Source of the DNA: Brevibacterium jeotgali
GTDB lineage: Bacteria; Actinomycetota; Actinomycetes; Actinomycetales; Brevibacteriaceae
Assembly: GCF_900169175.1 (NCBI RefSeq)
Contig: NZ_FXZM01000016.1
Span: 1-55,789 of the forward strand
Direction of reading: 5' to 3'
DNA: 55,789 bases
Program-made: the position numbers and the translations under genes
Shown here: positions 42,329 through 52,471 of the stretch, piece after piece
How positions within the stretch are numbered: position 1 is the stretch's first letter
How the letters are laid out: every line of letters starts with the position of its first letter
Notes under the pieces: generated by a model
Seen by the model: the letters and a program-made list of their open reading frames with translations, nothing else
Databases searched by the model: none
Told to the model about the DNA's origin: nothing

Positions 42329-45300
42329 CAGTCGTCCTCCTCGCTGCGTCGCTGCTGGTCAGTGCCGTGCGCCTGCTGTCCCGGCCCGCTGTGCTCGCCC
42401 TTCGTCGGGTCGGGCTCATCATTCGGGGTCTCCGCCGGGGCCTCCTCGCCCGATTCGTCCGCCGAACCGTCCGCGGCCTCGTCGCGGCCGCCGTCGTCCG
42501 TCTCGCCCGCCGGACCCTCCGCGGATTCGCCGGACGGGCCTTCGGCCACGGCTTCGGCGCCGGGCAGGATGTCGACCCGTCCGGTGCGGTCGTCCGTGCG
42601 GCGGTGAGTCGTGGGCGACGGCTGCTCGGCCCTGCGGAAGTCCGCACCCTCCACCATCGGAGTGTCGCACGTGCAGCCGGTGCCGTGCGGACCGTAGGCG
42701 ACCTCGAGGTCCTCCTGCGACAGCGGCTCCGTGAGGCGGCCGGCCCCGGCGGATGCCGCGACGTCCTCGACGGGCACGCTCAGGTGCTGATTGCCGGACT
42801 CCTGGGTGAGGCCCGCCTCGCTGCGGAACTTCTCGACGAGGTCCTGCCGCTCCGGGCCGCGCGGGCGGCGGCCCGGCAGAATCGCACCCGCCAGCGACTT
42901 CGACGCCTGGATGAAGACGTTCGGATCCATCGTGACGCCCAGAAGATCGTTCGCAGAGTCTCCTTCGACCACAGCCCCGTCGCCGCCGGAGCCCCAGTGG
43001 TACGGCAGACCGATCTGGTGGATCGTCTGCCCGGCGATGGTGAGCGGCCGCATGCGCTTGGTGACGAGCACGCGCGTCTCGATCGCCGCGCGCGGCGACA
43101 CGATGGTCGCCCAGCCGTAGGGCTCCAATCCCACCTCCGCGGCGAGCTCCGGGGACACCTCGCAGAACATCTCCGGCTGCAGCTCCGACAGGTACGGCAG
43201 CCACCGCGACATGCCGCCGGCCGTGTGGTGCTCGGTGAGCCGGTAGGTCGTGAAGACGTACGGGTAGACCTCGGAGCCCGGCAGTCCGGCGCCGGGTGCG
43301 GACAGGTTGTCCTCGCGCGGCATGGTCACCCGAGTGGGGTTGTTCTGCTGCCGGTAGAGCGGGTTGCGGACGGTCGACTCCTGCGGTTCGAAGTGCGTGG
43401 GCAGCGGACCGTCGATCATCCCCGACGGCGCGAACAGCCAGCCCTTCCCGTCGGCCTGCATGATGAACGGATCATCGCCGCGCAGGGAGCCGGTGCCCCC
43501 GTAGGCGGATTCGAAGGTCGCGTCCGGCGCGCGGTCCGCGGGGAAGTCCGGCACATCGCTGCCCGTCCAGCGGCCCGCATCGGCGTCCCACCACACGTGC
43601 CGCTTGCGCTCCGACCAGGGAAGGCCCTGCGGGTCCGCCGACGCACGGTTGTAGAGGATGCGCCGGTTCGCCGGCCACGCCCAGCCCCAGTCCAGCGCGG
43701 TCTCGTCCTGCTCCGAGCGCGGCTTCTTGCGCGCTGCTCGGTTCTCGTCGCCGGCGAAGACTCCCGCGTAGATCCAGCAGCCACTGGCCGTCGACCCGTC
43801 CGCGCGCAGCTCGTTGAAGCCGTCGACCGCCCGGCCGTCGTCCTCCCCGCCGATGTGGAAGCCATTGATCTCGCGGATCACCGCATCCACGTCGACGTCG
43901 CCGTGCTCATCGAGGGGGTAGTCCCACGTGAGGTCGAGCAGGGGACGGTCGCGCGGGTCGTCGGAGTCCTGGAGCCGCTCGCGGATCTTCACGCCCAGCG
44001 CGTGGAAGAAGTCGAGCTCGCTCTGCGCCTGGCCCGGCGGGTCGACGGCCTTGAAGCGCCACTGCACCAGACGCTGGGTCTGGGTGAAGCTGCCGGCCTT
44101 CTCCGTGTGATTGGCCGCAGGCAGGAAGAAGACCTCCGTGTCGATGTCCTCCGGGGCGAGTTCCCCGGACTCGATCTCCGGGCCGTTCTTCCACCAGGTC
44201 GCGGATTCGATGAGCGAGAAGTCGCGCACGACCAGCCACTTGAGGTGGCTCATCGCCATGCGCTGCATGCGACCGTTCGCAGATCCCACTGCGGGGTTCT
44301 GGCCGAGGATGAAGAATCCGTCCACGCCGTCCTCGAGCATCCGCACCGCAGTCTGGTACGTGCCGTGGGCACCGTTGATGCGGGGCAGGTACTCGAACGC
44401 GAAGTCGTTGTCCTTCGTCGCCGCATCTCCCCACCACGCCTTGAGCAGACTCACGGCATAGGCGTTCCCGTTCGACCAGAAGCCCTTCTGGGTCTCCGGC
44501 CTGCCGACCCCCGTGACGTAGTCGTCGAAGCGGTCGTGGATCGCAGCCGACGGCATCGGCAGGTAGCCGGGCAGCAGGTTGAAGAGCGTCGGGATGTCGG
44601 TCGATCCCTGGATCGTCGCGTGCCCGCGCAGCGCCATCACACCGCCGCCGGGCCTGCCCATATTGCCCAGCAGCAGCTGGAGGATCGACGCGGTGCGGAT
44701 GAACTGGGCCCCCAGCGAGTGCTGGGTCCAGCCCACGGCGTAGGCGAAGCACGTCGTGCGGTCGCGTCCGGAGTTCTCCGTGACGGCGCGCAGGAGGTAG
44801 CCGAAGTCCTCCGGCGAGATGCCGCAGGTCGTCTCCACCGCCTCGGGCGTGTAGCGGGCGTAGTGCCGCTTGAGGATCTGGAAGACCGTCCGAGGGTCCT
44901 CGAGCGTCGGGTCGACGAGCGGTTCGCCGTCCTCGTCCTGCGCGTACTGCCACGTCGCGCTGTCGTACGTGTGCGTCGTCGGGTCGTAGCCGGAGAACAG
45001 CCCCTCGAGGTCCTCGGGACCCTGGTAGTCCTCACTGATGAGGTTCGCTGCGTTGGTGTAGTGACGGACGTACTCGTCGAAGAACAGGTCCTGTTCGAGG
45101 ACGCCGCGGATGAGCGCACCCAGGAGCACGATGTCCGAGCCCGCCCGGATCGGGACGTGCTTGTCCGCGTTCGCGGTCGTGCGGGTGAACCGGGGGTCGA
45201 CGTGGATGACCTTCGCCCCGCGCATGCGCGCTTCGACGACCCACTGGTAGCCGACCGGATGGCATTCGGCCATGTTCGACCCCTGGATGACGATGCAGTC

Positions 45301-45948
45301 CGCATTCGCCATGTCCTGGATGGGCTGAGTGGCGCCGCCCCTGCCGAAAGAGGATCCCAGACTGGGAACCGTGGCGGAGTGTCAAATGCGCGCCTGGTTC
45401 TCGATCTGTATCGCGCCGGCCGCCGTGAACAGCTTCTTGATGAGGTAGTTCTCCTCATTGTCGATGGTCGCGCCGCCCAGGCTGGCGATGCCCATCGTCC
45501 GCCGCAGCGGGCTGCCGTTCTCGTCCGTGTCCTGCCAGTGCTTCCGCCGGGCCTCCAGCAAGCGGTCGGCGATCATGTCCGTCGCGGTCTCGAGGTCGAG
45601 CGTCTGCCAGTCCTTCGCCCGCGGCGCCCGGTAGAGGACGTCGGTGACGCGGCCCGCTGAGTTGACGAGCTGTTCGCTGGCGGCGCCCTTGGGGCAGAGG
45701 CGCCCGCGGGAGATCGGTGAGTCCGGATCGCCCTCGATCTGGACGACCTTGTTGTCGCGGACGAACACGTTCTGCCCGCAGCCCACGGCGCAGTAGGGGC
45801 AGACGGACTTCACGACCGCATCGGAGGTGGCCGTGCGGGGCTTCGTCGCACGGGTCTTGCCCGACGTCACGGAGGGGCCGCGACCGGAGACGTCACCGGA
45901 TCGGAACTGCCTCAGGACCGGCCATTCGAGCGGACTGAACCTCGCCAT
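42328..45948 (-). CDS. fdhA: Formate dehydrogenase major subunit, selenocysteine-containing
   Basis: 1206 residues if the in-frame TGA at 45382-45384 (codon 189) is read as selenocysteine. The N-terminal [4Fe-4S] site is CPYCAVGCGQNV then RGRLCPKG; the Sec context ENQARI-U-HSATV is the canonical formate dehydrogenase active-site loop; FGRGGATQPIQDM and GSNMAECHP follow, then molybdopterin domains to about 1090 and an acidic tail of about 110 residues ending EEDD. It oxidises formate to CO2 at a bis-pterin Mo or W centre. ATG 45946-45948 is preceded by TATCGT 6-7 bp away and may be leaderless. No twin-arginine signal is seen. Tools that stop at TGA would report two genes split at 45382. Confidence 0.96.
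45345..45381 (-). promoter_or_regulatory. SECIS-like element after the Sec codon
   Basis: Starting 12 nt after the TGA, GGTTCCCA-GTC-TGGGATCC (45352-45370) folds into a stem with one U-U mismatch and an apical GUC loop closed by A-U. The loop G lies 20 nt after the UGA, close to the distance in E. coli fdhF, and the GUCU tetranucleotide is kept. It lies within coding sequence and should bind SelB. Confidence 0.8.
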
Positions 45949-46139
45949 GCGGTCACGATACCAGCGAACACGAGGTTCTCCAGGGGGTTCTTCGGAGGGT
46001 TCTCCGGGGTTCTCTCGGCAGAATCACCGCGCACCCATCGACACAGGAGCCGGCGCCGGGAAAGATGTGCACGAGTCCGGGACATCCGACACAGCACTCG
46101 ACCGGGCACATCCCGATCACGCAGAGCGAAGGAGCTCCC

Positions 46140-47663
46140 ATGTCCATCCTCGACCGCGAGGCGATCATCGCGCCCGTGACCTTCAACCGCTGGCTCATCC
46201 CGCCGGCGGCACTCGCCATCCACCTGAGCATCGGCCAGGCGTACGCCTTCTCGGTCTTCAAGAATCCGCTGGCCGAGCACTTCGGCATGGGCGAGGGCGG
46301 CGACGTCGCGATCGGCTAGATCTTCTCCCTGGCGATCGCGATGCTCGGCATCTCGTCGGCGATCGGCGGCACCTGGGTGGAACGGGCCGGGCCCCGGAAG
46401 TCCATGGTAGTCGCGGGAGCCTTCTGGGTCGTCGGCTTCTTCGTGTCCACCGCGGGCATCGCGATGGACCAGCTGTGGCTCGTCTATCTGGGCTACGGCG
46501 TGATCGGCGGGATCGGCCTGGGCATCGGCTACATCTCTCCCGTGTCCACCCTCATGAAGTGGTTCCCCGACCGCCCCGGCCTGGCGACGGGCCTGGCCAT
46601 CATGGGCTTCGGCGGCGGCGCGCTCATCGCGAGCCCGGCCTCGAACGCGCTCATGGTGTTCTTCGGCGGCAGCCCGGACGCCATGGCGGACGGGATCATG
46701 CAGACGTTCCTCACGCTGGCCGTGCTCTACCTCATCGTGATCGCCATGGGCGCCTACGTCATCCGGCTGCCGCACCCGGACTGGAAGCCGCAGGGCTACG
46801 ACCCGGACACGGCGGCGTCGAAGCCCATGCAGACGACCGGCTCCGTGTCTGCGAACCAGGCGCTGAAGACCCCGCAGTTCTGGTTCCTCTGGGTCGCGCT
46901 GTTCACGAATGTGACGGCCGGCATCGGCATCCTCGAGAGCGCCTCGCCGATGATCCAGTCGTCGTTCGGGATCACCGCCGTGGCAGCGGGCGGGTACGTC
47001 GGCCTGCTGTCGCTCACGAACATGGGCGGCCGGTTCATCTGGTCGACGGTGTCGGACTACATCGGCCGGAAGAACATCTACGTCGTCTACCTGGGGGTGG
47101 GGGCCGGCCTGTACTTCGTGCTGGCCAGCTTCGGCTCCCAGTCGCTCGCGCTGTTCGTCGTCTCGACGCTCGTCATCCTGTCGTTCTACGGCGGCGGCTT
47201 CGCCACGGTGCCCGCCTACCTCAAGGACCTCTTCGGCGTGTACCAGGTGGGCGCCATCCACGGGCGTCTGCTCACCGCGTGGTCTGCGGCGGGCATCGCA
47301 GGGCCGCTGCTGGTGAACTCGATCGTGGAGAGCTCTCGCTCCGGCGGCGGAGAGGGCTTCGAGCTCTACCGCCTGTCCCTCTTCATCATGGCCGGGATCC
47401 TCGTGGTGGGCCTGGTCGGGAACCTCCTCATCCGCCCGGTGGCGGAGAAGCACTTCTCCGACCGCCAGATGGTCGCCGCCAAGAACGAAGAGGACCGCGA
47501 GGCCGCGTCCGAGGCCGCTGACACCCACCAGCAGACCGCCGCCGGAGACGCCGGCACCGTGCACAGAACGGTGGCCATCGTCCTCGCGGTGCTCGTGGGC
47601 GGCAGCCTGCTCTACGGCCTGGGCGAGACCGCCGTCCGTGCCGCCGCACTCTTCGTCGGCTGA
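46140..47663 (+). pseudogene. OFA-family MFS transporter (formate/oxalate type) interrupted by an amber codon
   Basis: ATG 46140 (AAGGAG 6 nt upstream) opens a frame that continues without shift to 47663 (507 codons) except for a TAG at 46317-46319. Both parts match the OFA branch: NRWLIPPAALAIHLSIGQAYAFSVF before it, then IFSLAIAMLGISSAIGGTWVERAGPRK and GLGIGYISPVSTLMKWFPDRPG after it. The TAG replaces the conserved Trp of the GWIF segment, a single TGG-to-TAG change. All other features, including the C-terminal hydrophilic tail with a final membrane helix, are intact, so it is either recently broken, suppressed, restarted at a later codon, or a sequencing error. Divergent from fdhA, so formate uptake or efflux is the likely role. 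Confidence 0.85.
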
Positions 47664-47747
47664 CTCTTCGTCCGCTGACAGTGCAGGGGCTGGCTGTACG
47701 GAGACTGGCTGCCCGCCGGCTGACTGCGCGCCGGCAGAGCACAGAAC

Positions 47748-47784
47748 GAGGCGGCGGAGACTCCCTCATCGTCTCCGCCGCCTC
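47748..47784. terminator. Intrinsic terminator after the OFA transporter
   Basis: Perfect 14-bp stem GAGGCGGCGGAGAC / GTCTCCGCCGCCTC with a 9-nt loop, 84 bp past the OFA stop. Works on either strand by symmetry. Confidence 0.85.
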
Positions 47785-48033
47785 TTCGCCCTGACGGGAG
47801 CACCTGCTGCATCCCAGGCGCATCCGTCGCGAACCCGCCAGCGACCGGCCAGCGGCACAGAGGCCGCCGACACGTCGACCGGTCATCCGTCACGGGTCGG
47901 CCCCGATCGACACTCTCCGACGTCGTCTCACAGTCCTCGGATCAAGCGCACCGTCGATCAGGTAAGGTCAGCCTACCCTTGCCTCCATGCGAGCCGCAAC
48001 TGTCCCTCGCCGCGCGCCACCCGGTGCGGCGCC
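47785..48033. other. Intergenic remnant between convergent genes
   Basis: No protein-like frame is seen in the part of the 370-bp gap that follows the terminator. It contains the iron-box-like palindrome (47963-47981) followed by GCCTCCATG, which looks like the start of a plus-strand gene whose coding sequence is missing or overwritten by the convergent enoyl-CoA hydratase gene. Confidence 0.5.
47963..47981. promoter_or_regulatory. Putative DtxR/IdeR iron box
   Basis: TAAGGTCAGCCTACCCTTG agrees with the DtxR-type consensus TWAGGTTAGSCTAACCTWA at 16 of 19 positions. It lies 7 bp before an ATG (47988) that does not open a credible gene. No siderophore or iron gene is in the window. Confidence 0.55.
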
Positions 48034-48954
48034 TCAGTCGATGCGGTCTGCGTCGGGGAACGACGGCAGGTACTGCGGAAAGTCCTTCGGCACCGTCATC
48101 GCGAACTCCGGCGCCCGCTTGTCGAGGAACGACTGGACGCCCTCCCGCGCATCGGCCTCCTGGCCCATCTCGTAGATGAGCCGCGAATCGCGGCGGTGCG
48201 CCTCCCACGGCGATGAGGCCCCGAGCATGCTCCACAGCAGCTGGCGGCTGGCGCCCAGCGACACGGCCGACGCGCGGTCGACGATCGCCCGCGCCATGTC
48301 CATCGCGGTCTCGAACAGCTCGTCCGGTGCGACGACGCGGGACACGAGGCCCGCCGAGCGCGCCTCCTCGGCGTCGAAGACCCGTCCCGTGTAGACCCAG
48401 TCGAGTGCCTGGGTGATGCCGACGATGCGCGGCAGGAACCAGCTGGAGGCCGCCTCGGGCACCAGCCCGCGGTGGGCGAACACGAAGCCGAACCGGGCCT
48501 CGGTCGAGGCGATCCTGATGTCGGTCGGAAGCGTCATCGTGGCGCCGATCCCCACTGCGGCGCCGTTGACAGCGGTGATGATCGGCTTGCGCATCGATGC
48601 GAACGCGAGCGTCACCTGCCCGCCGCCATCGCGACGGTGCCCGTCGACGGTCGGAAAGCCACCGGCCTCGTCGCTCTCCGCGTGCGTGGCTGACGTGAAG
48701 TCGAACGTCGACCCCCCACCGCTCAGGTCGGCACCCGGGCAGAAGAACTTGCCCCGACCCGTGAGGATCACCGCCCGGACGCCGTCATCGTTGTCCGCAC
48801 GCTGAGCGGCGGCGATGAGGTCGTCCCGCATCGTGCCGTTGAAGCCGTTCCTGCTGGGCGGATTGTCGATCGTGATGACCGCGATGCGGTCGGTGACCTC
48901 GTAGTCGAGCGTCGTGTACTCGCGGTCGGATGCCTGCTGGTCAGCAGCGGTCAT
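48034..48954 (-). CDS. Enoyl-CoA hydratase/isomerase family protein
   Basis: 306 residues from ATG 48952-48954 after GAGGAG; an ATG at 48987 is the alternative. Crotonase fold: ITIDNPPSRNGFNGTM, ILTGRGKFFCPGADLSGGG (oxyanion hole), VNGAAVGIGATMTLPTDIRIAS and FAHRGLVPEAASSWFLPR with a catalytic-type Glu. A 30-residue Gly/His/Asp-rich loop after the first motif is longer than usual. Likely in CoA-thioester degradation; the specific substrate is unknown. It faces the OFA gene and is followed upstream by an SDR gene in the same direction. Confidence 0.92.
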   Translation of the reverse strand: MTAADQQASDREYTTLDYEVTDRIAVITIDNPPSRNGFNGTMRDDLIAAAQRADNDDGVRAVILTGRGKFFCPGADLSGGGSTFDFTSATHAESDEAGGFPTVDGHRRDGGGQVTLAFASMRKPIITAVNGAAVGIGATMTLPTDIRIASTEARFGFVFAHRGLVPEAASSWFLPRIVGITQALDWVYTGRVFDAEEARSAGLVSRVVAPDELFETAMDMARAIVDRASAVSLGASRQLLWSMLGASSPWEAHRRDSRLIYEMGQEADAREGVQSFLDKRAPEFAMTVPKDFPQYLPSFPDADRID

Positions 48955-49089
48955 GTCCACTCTCCTCGTTGAAAGCCGGCTGGCCACACCAACCTATCGT
49001 TCGTTCGATGAGGTGGGGAAGGGGGCCCGTCGGAACGACAGTCCCGGGTCGCGCCGGGGTGGGAGCAGTCGGCCGCCGGGTGGTCCGCC

Positions 49090-49872
49090 TCAGAGGATGC
49101 CGCGATAGGCGCCGCCGTCGATGAGCAGGCTCTGGCCGGTGATGTACCCGGCCCGATCGGAGGCGAGGAAGGCGCACGCCGCGCCGAACTCATCCGGCTC
49201 TCCGAACCTCTTGGTGGGGATGGAGGCGGCGGCGGTCCCGCGGACCTCGTCGATCGACCGGCCCGAGGCCTCGGCGGTGAGCGACTGCCCCGACTGCAGC
49301 CGGTCGGTGTCGAACGAACCCGGCAGCAGGAAGTTGATCGTCACGTTGGCGTGGGCGACGTCGCGCGCGACCCCGGCGAGGAAGCCCGTGAGGCCCGCGC
49401 GCGCACCGGAGGAGACGTCGAGCCCGGCGATCGGCATCTTGACCGAGGCCGAGGTGATGTTCACGATGCGGCCGAAGCGGCGCTCCACCATGCCGCCGAG
49501 CACGCGGCGGGCGAGCGCGATCGGGGTGACCATGTTGTTCTCCACGCCGGCGCGGATGTCGTCGTCGTCCACATCGGTGAAGGCGCGGAACGGCGGCCCA
49601 CCGTTGTTGTTGACGAGGATGTCGACGGCGCCGTCAGCCGCGGCGACGAGCGCCTCCTGCACGTCGAGATCCGCGACGCTGCCCACGACGGTGCGGACGT
49701 CCGCACCCGTCTCGTCGCGGATGTCCCGCGCCGTGGCCTCCAGTGCGTCTGCTCGTCGTCCGTTGAGGATGACGATGGCACCCGCCCGTGCGAGCTCCGT
49801 CGCACACGCGCGGCCGAGCCCCGCGCTCGATGCGCAGACGACCGCGCGCCTGCCTGCGATTCCCAGATCCAT
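49090..49872 (-). CDS. Atypical SDR lacking the Tyr-X3-Lys motif
   Basis: 260 residues from ATG 49870-49872, five bases after GAGGAG; an ATG at 49887 is less likely. The Rossmann region is CASSAGLGRACATEL, with VNNNGGPP in place of NNAG, Ser in NITSASVKMP and SSGARAGLTGFLAGVAR where classical SDRs have YxxxK. This Ser-X3-Arg variant characterises a subgroup (annotated as FabG-like 3-oxoacyl reductases) of doubtful catalytic mechanism. C-terminal LASDRAGYITGQSLLIDGG is normal. It lies upstream of the enoyl-CoA hydratase gene with a 135-bp gap. Confidence 0.9.
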   Translation of the reverse strand: MDLGIAGRRAVVCASSAGLGRACATELARAGAIVILNGRRADALEATARDIRDETGADVRTVVGSVADLDVQEALVAAADGAVDILVNNNGGPPFRAFTDVDDDDIRAGVENNMVTPIALARRVLGGMVERRFGRIVNITSASVKMPIAGLDVSSGARAGLTGFLAGVARDVAHANVTINFLLPGSFDTDRLQSGQSLTAEASGRSIDEVRGTAAASIPTKRFGEPDEFGAACAFLASDRAGYITGQSLLIDGGAYRGIL

Positions 49873-49928
49873 GTCTCTCCTCTTCACTGCTGTGTGGTCG
49901 GTCGTCGGCTGGTCGGCCGGACGTTGAT

Positions 49929-50003
49929 GTGCCGTAGGTCGAAGTGTCGTCGGTCGGAGTGCCGTGGGCCAGAGGACCGTCGGTCGGAGTGCCGTCGATC
50001 AGC
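49929..50003. repeat. 15-bp tandem array, intergenic (5 units)
   Basis: Five units related to GTGCCGTCGGTCGGA lie between the atypical SDR and fdhD genes. The 15-bp period is the same as that of the coding arrays in the PuuD-like, TetR and MoaC genes. Confidence 0.85.
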
Positions 50004-50038
50004 GGTCAGGCCCGCGTGCCGTCGACCGTTCGCGGGTA

Positions 50039-50917
<879 letters not shown>

Positions 50918-51055
50918 CGTAGCCTCCTGCACTCCGCCCTGCGGCTGCCTCTCCAGTGTCTCCCATTCACGGCGCCACGTCGTGACTGCCCCTCGAGACA
51001 CGCGTTCGTCTCGCCTCGTCCGCCCGGCGGGCGATCACTCCAACCCGGCGGGCGA

Positions 51056-52471
51056 TCACTCCGGCCCAGCGCCACCCTCCGGCCGCGCGCACTGGTCCGG
51101 GAACGCCCGCACCCACGCTTCGTAACCGCCCACCACGTCATGGAGTCGCAGCGCCGGGGGCTGCGAGTCGTCCACCTCCGCGTAGGGGCCCAGCATGTCG
51201 AGGGCACGGGCGGACCGCGCACCGGCGTGGCAGTGGATGTAGACGTCGACCGTGTCGGTGAGTGACTCCGCGTCGATCTGCACCGCCCACGCGCGCATCT
51301 GAGCGGCTGCGGCGCCGGGGTCCGATGCGATCCGGTCCAGCGGCAGCAGGCGAGCTCCGGGGATCATCCCGTCCGCGGCCTCGGCGGGGGTCCGCACGTC
51401 GACGATCAGTGTCCGTGGACCGTCCGAGATCAGCGTCGGTGGACCGACCGCGCCGCCGGTTCCCGGACCCTCCGGCTCGCGCCCCACATACTCCGCGGGG
51501 GACGCGTGGCTGGTTCGACGGACACGTGAACGCGCCCGTCCCTCGAACCGCTCACCCGTCCCTCGCGGATTCGGAGGACTCTCGGACGCGCCCACCGACC
51601 CCACCACGTCCGCCGGCGCGGCGCCCAGCTGCGTCGCGCTCACCTGACGCGGCACGCCGCGCCCCACGTCCGCTGCGGTCTGCGGCCGGGTCACACGGGG
51701 CGAGCGCACGAGCGGCACCGTCTCCCACTCCGCGGTGAGCATGTCGTACACGAGCACGCGACCGATCGCGGGGCGGCCGATCCCCAGCACGAGCTTCAGC
51801 ACCTCACCGGCCATCGCGGTGCCGAGCACCCCCGGCACCGTTCCCAGCACACCGGCCGCCGCGCAGCTGGGCACCGCGCCGGCGGGCGGCATGACGGGCA
51901 GCAGGTCGCGGTAGACCGGCCCGTGGGATGCGTGGAAGACGCTCAGCTGACCGCCATCGGTGAGCACCGCTGCCCACACGTGCGGGATGTCCAGGAGCGT
52001 GCAGGCATCCGACACCACGTAGCGGGCGGCGAACGAGTCCGCCCCGTCGACGACCACGTCGTACCCCTCCACGACCTCCATGACCGTGTCGGGAGTGAGG
52101 CGGAGGGCGTGCGTCACAACCGTCACCTCGGGGTTCAGGGCCCGCAGCGCGTCTGCGGCGGAGTCGACCTTGGGCCTGCCGATGTCCGCCGTCCGATGCA
52201 CGATCTGCCGATGCAGATTGCTGACCTCCACGCGGTCGTCATCGACGATCCCGATCGTCCCGATCCCGGCCGCCGCGAGGTACTGACCGGCCGGGCTGCC
52301 CAATCCGCCGGCGCCCACGAGCAGCACGCGTGCCTGCGCGAGCTTCTCCTGGCCCGACTCCCCCACGCCGGGGACGCGGACCTGCCGGGCATAGCGACCG
52401 GCGAGGTCCCCTCCAGGTTCCGCTCCCGGGCTCACTCCAGAGCCCACTCCAGAGCCCGCTCCAGGGCTCAT
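51056..52471 (-). CDS. MoeZ-like adenylyltransferase/sulfurtransferase (ThiF + rhodanese)
   Basis: 471 residues. The N-terminal Gly/Ser/Pro repeat (about 1-20) is followed by an ThiF/MoeB domain (GRYARQVRVPGVGESGQEKL, nucleotide site LLVGAGGLGSP, DDDRVEVSNLHRQ, DGADSF, VPSCAAAGVLGT) and a C-terminal rhodanese domain with active-site CHAGARSARA (about 430). It should adenylate and sulfurate MoaD for molybdopterin synthesis. The linker between the domains (about 280-340) contains a full copy of the dispersed 75-bp palindrome, read in frame as RGTGERFEGRARSRVRRTS. Coupled by 4-bp overlap to the mog-moaE gene. Confidence 0.9.
   Translation of the reverse strand: MSPGAGSGVGSGVSPGAEPGGDLAGRYARQVRVPGVGESGQEKLAQARVLLVGAGGLGSPAGQYLAAAGIGTIGIVDDDRVEVSNLHRQIVHRTADIGRPKVDSAADALRALNPEVTVVTHALRLTPDTVMEVVEGYDVVVDGADSFAARYVVSDACTLLDIPHVWAAVLTDGGQLSVFHASHGPVYRDLLPVMPPAGAVPSCAAAGVLGTVPGVLGTAMAGEVLKLVLGIGRPAIGRVLVYDMLTAEWETVPLVRSPRVTRPQTAADVGRGVPRQVSATQLGAAPADVVGSVGASESPPNPRGTGERFEGRARSRVRRTSHASPAEYVGREPEGPGTGGAVGPPTLISDGPRTLIVDVRTPAEAADGMIPGARLLPLDRIASDPGAAAAQMRAWAVQIDAESLTDTVDVYIHCHAGARSARALDMLGPYAEVDDSQPPALRLHDVVGGYEAWVRAFPDQCARPEGGAGPE
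51494..51568. repeat. Dispersed palindromic repeat, copy D (inside the MoeZ-like gene)
   Basis: Outer arms CCGCGGGGGAC and GTCCCTCGCGG, inner arms GGTTCGACGGACAC and CGAACCG, same order as copies A and B. It is 75 bp, a multiple of three, so it adds 25 codons without frameshift. It encodes the linker between the two domains. Confidence 0.85.
52422..52469. repeat. 12-bp tandem repeat at the start of the MoeZ-like gene
   Basis: Four 12-bp units (e.g. ACTCCAGAGCCC) run up to the 4-bp overlap with the preceding gene and encode the Gly/Ser-rich N-terminus (SGVGSGV). Confidence 0.8.

Noticed and set aside
42328..45312. Formate dehydrogenase starting at ATG 45312 as a separate gene
   Set aside because: The frame continues upstream through TGA 45382-45384 into the matching N-terminal Fe-S domain; this is a selenocysteine codon.
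42367..45660. 1097-codon open frame on the plus strand opposite fdhA
   Set aside because: Arg/Val/Asp-rich shadow of the formate dehydrogenase gene in high-GC DNA; no domain, and the opposite strand is a complete enzyme.
46317..46319. TAG as pyrrolysine
   Set aside because: No pyl genes are visible, pyrrolysine is not expected in this lineage, and the site is a Trp position in homologs.
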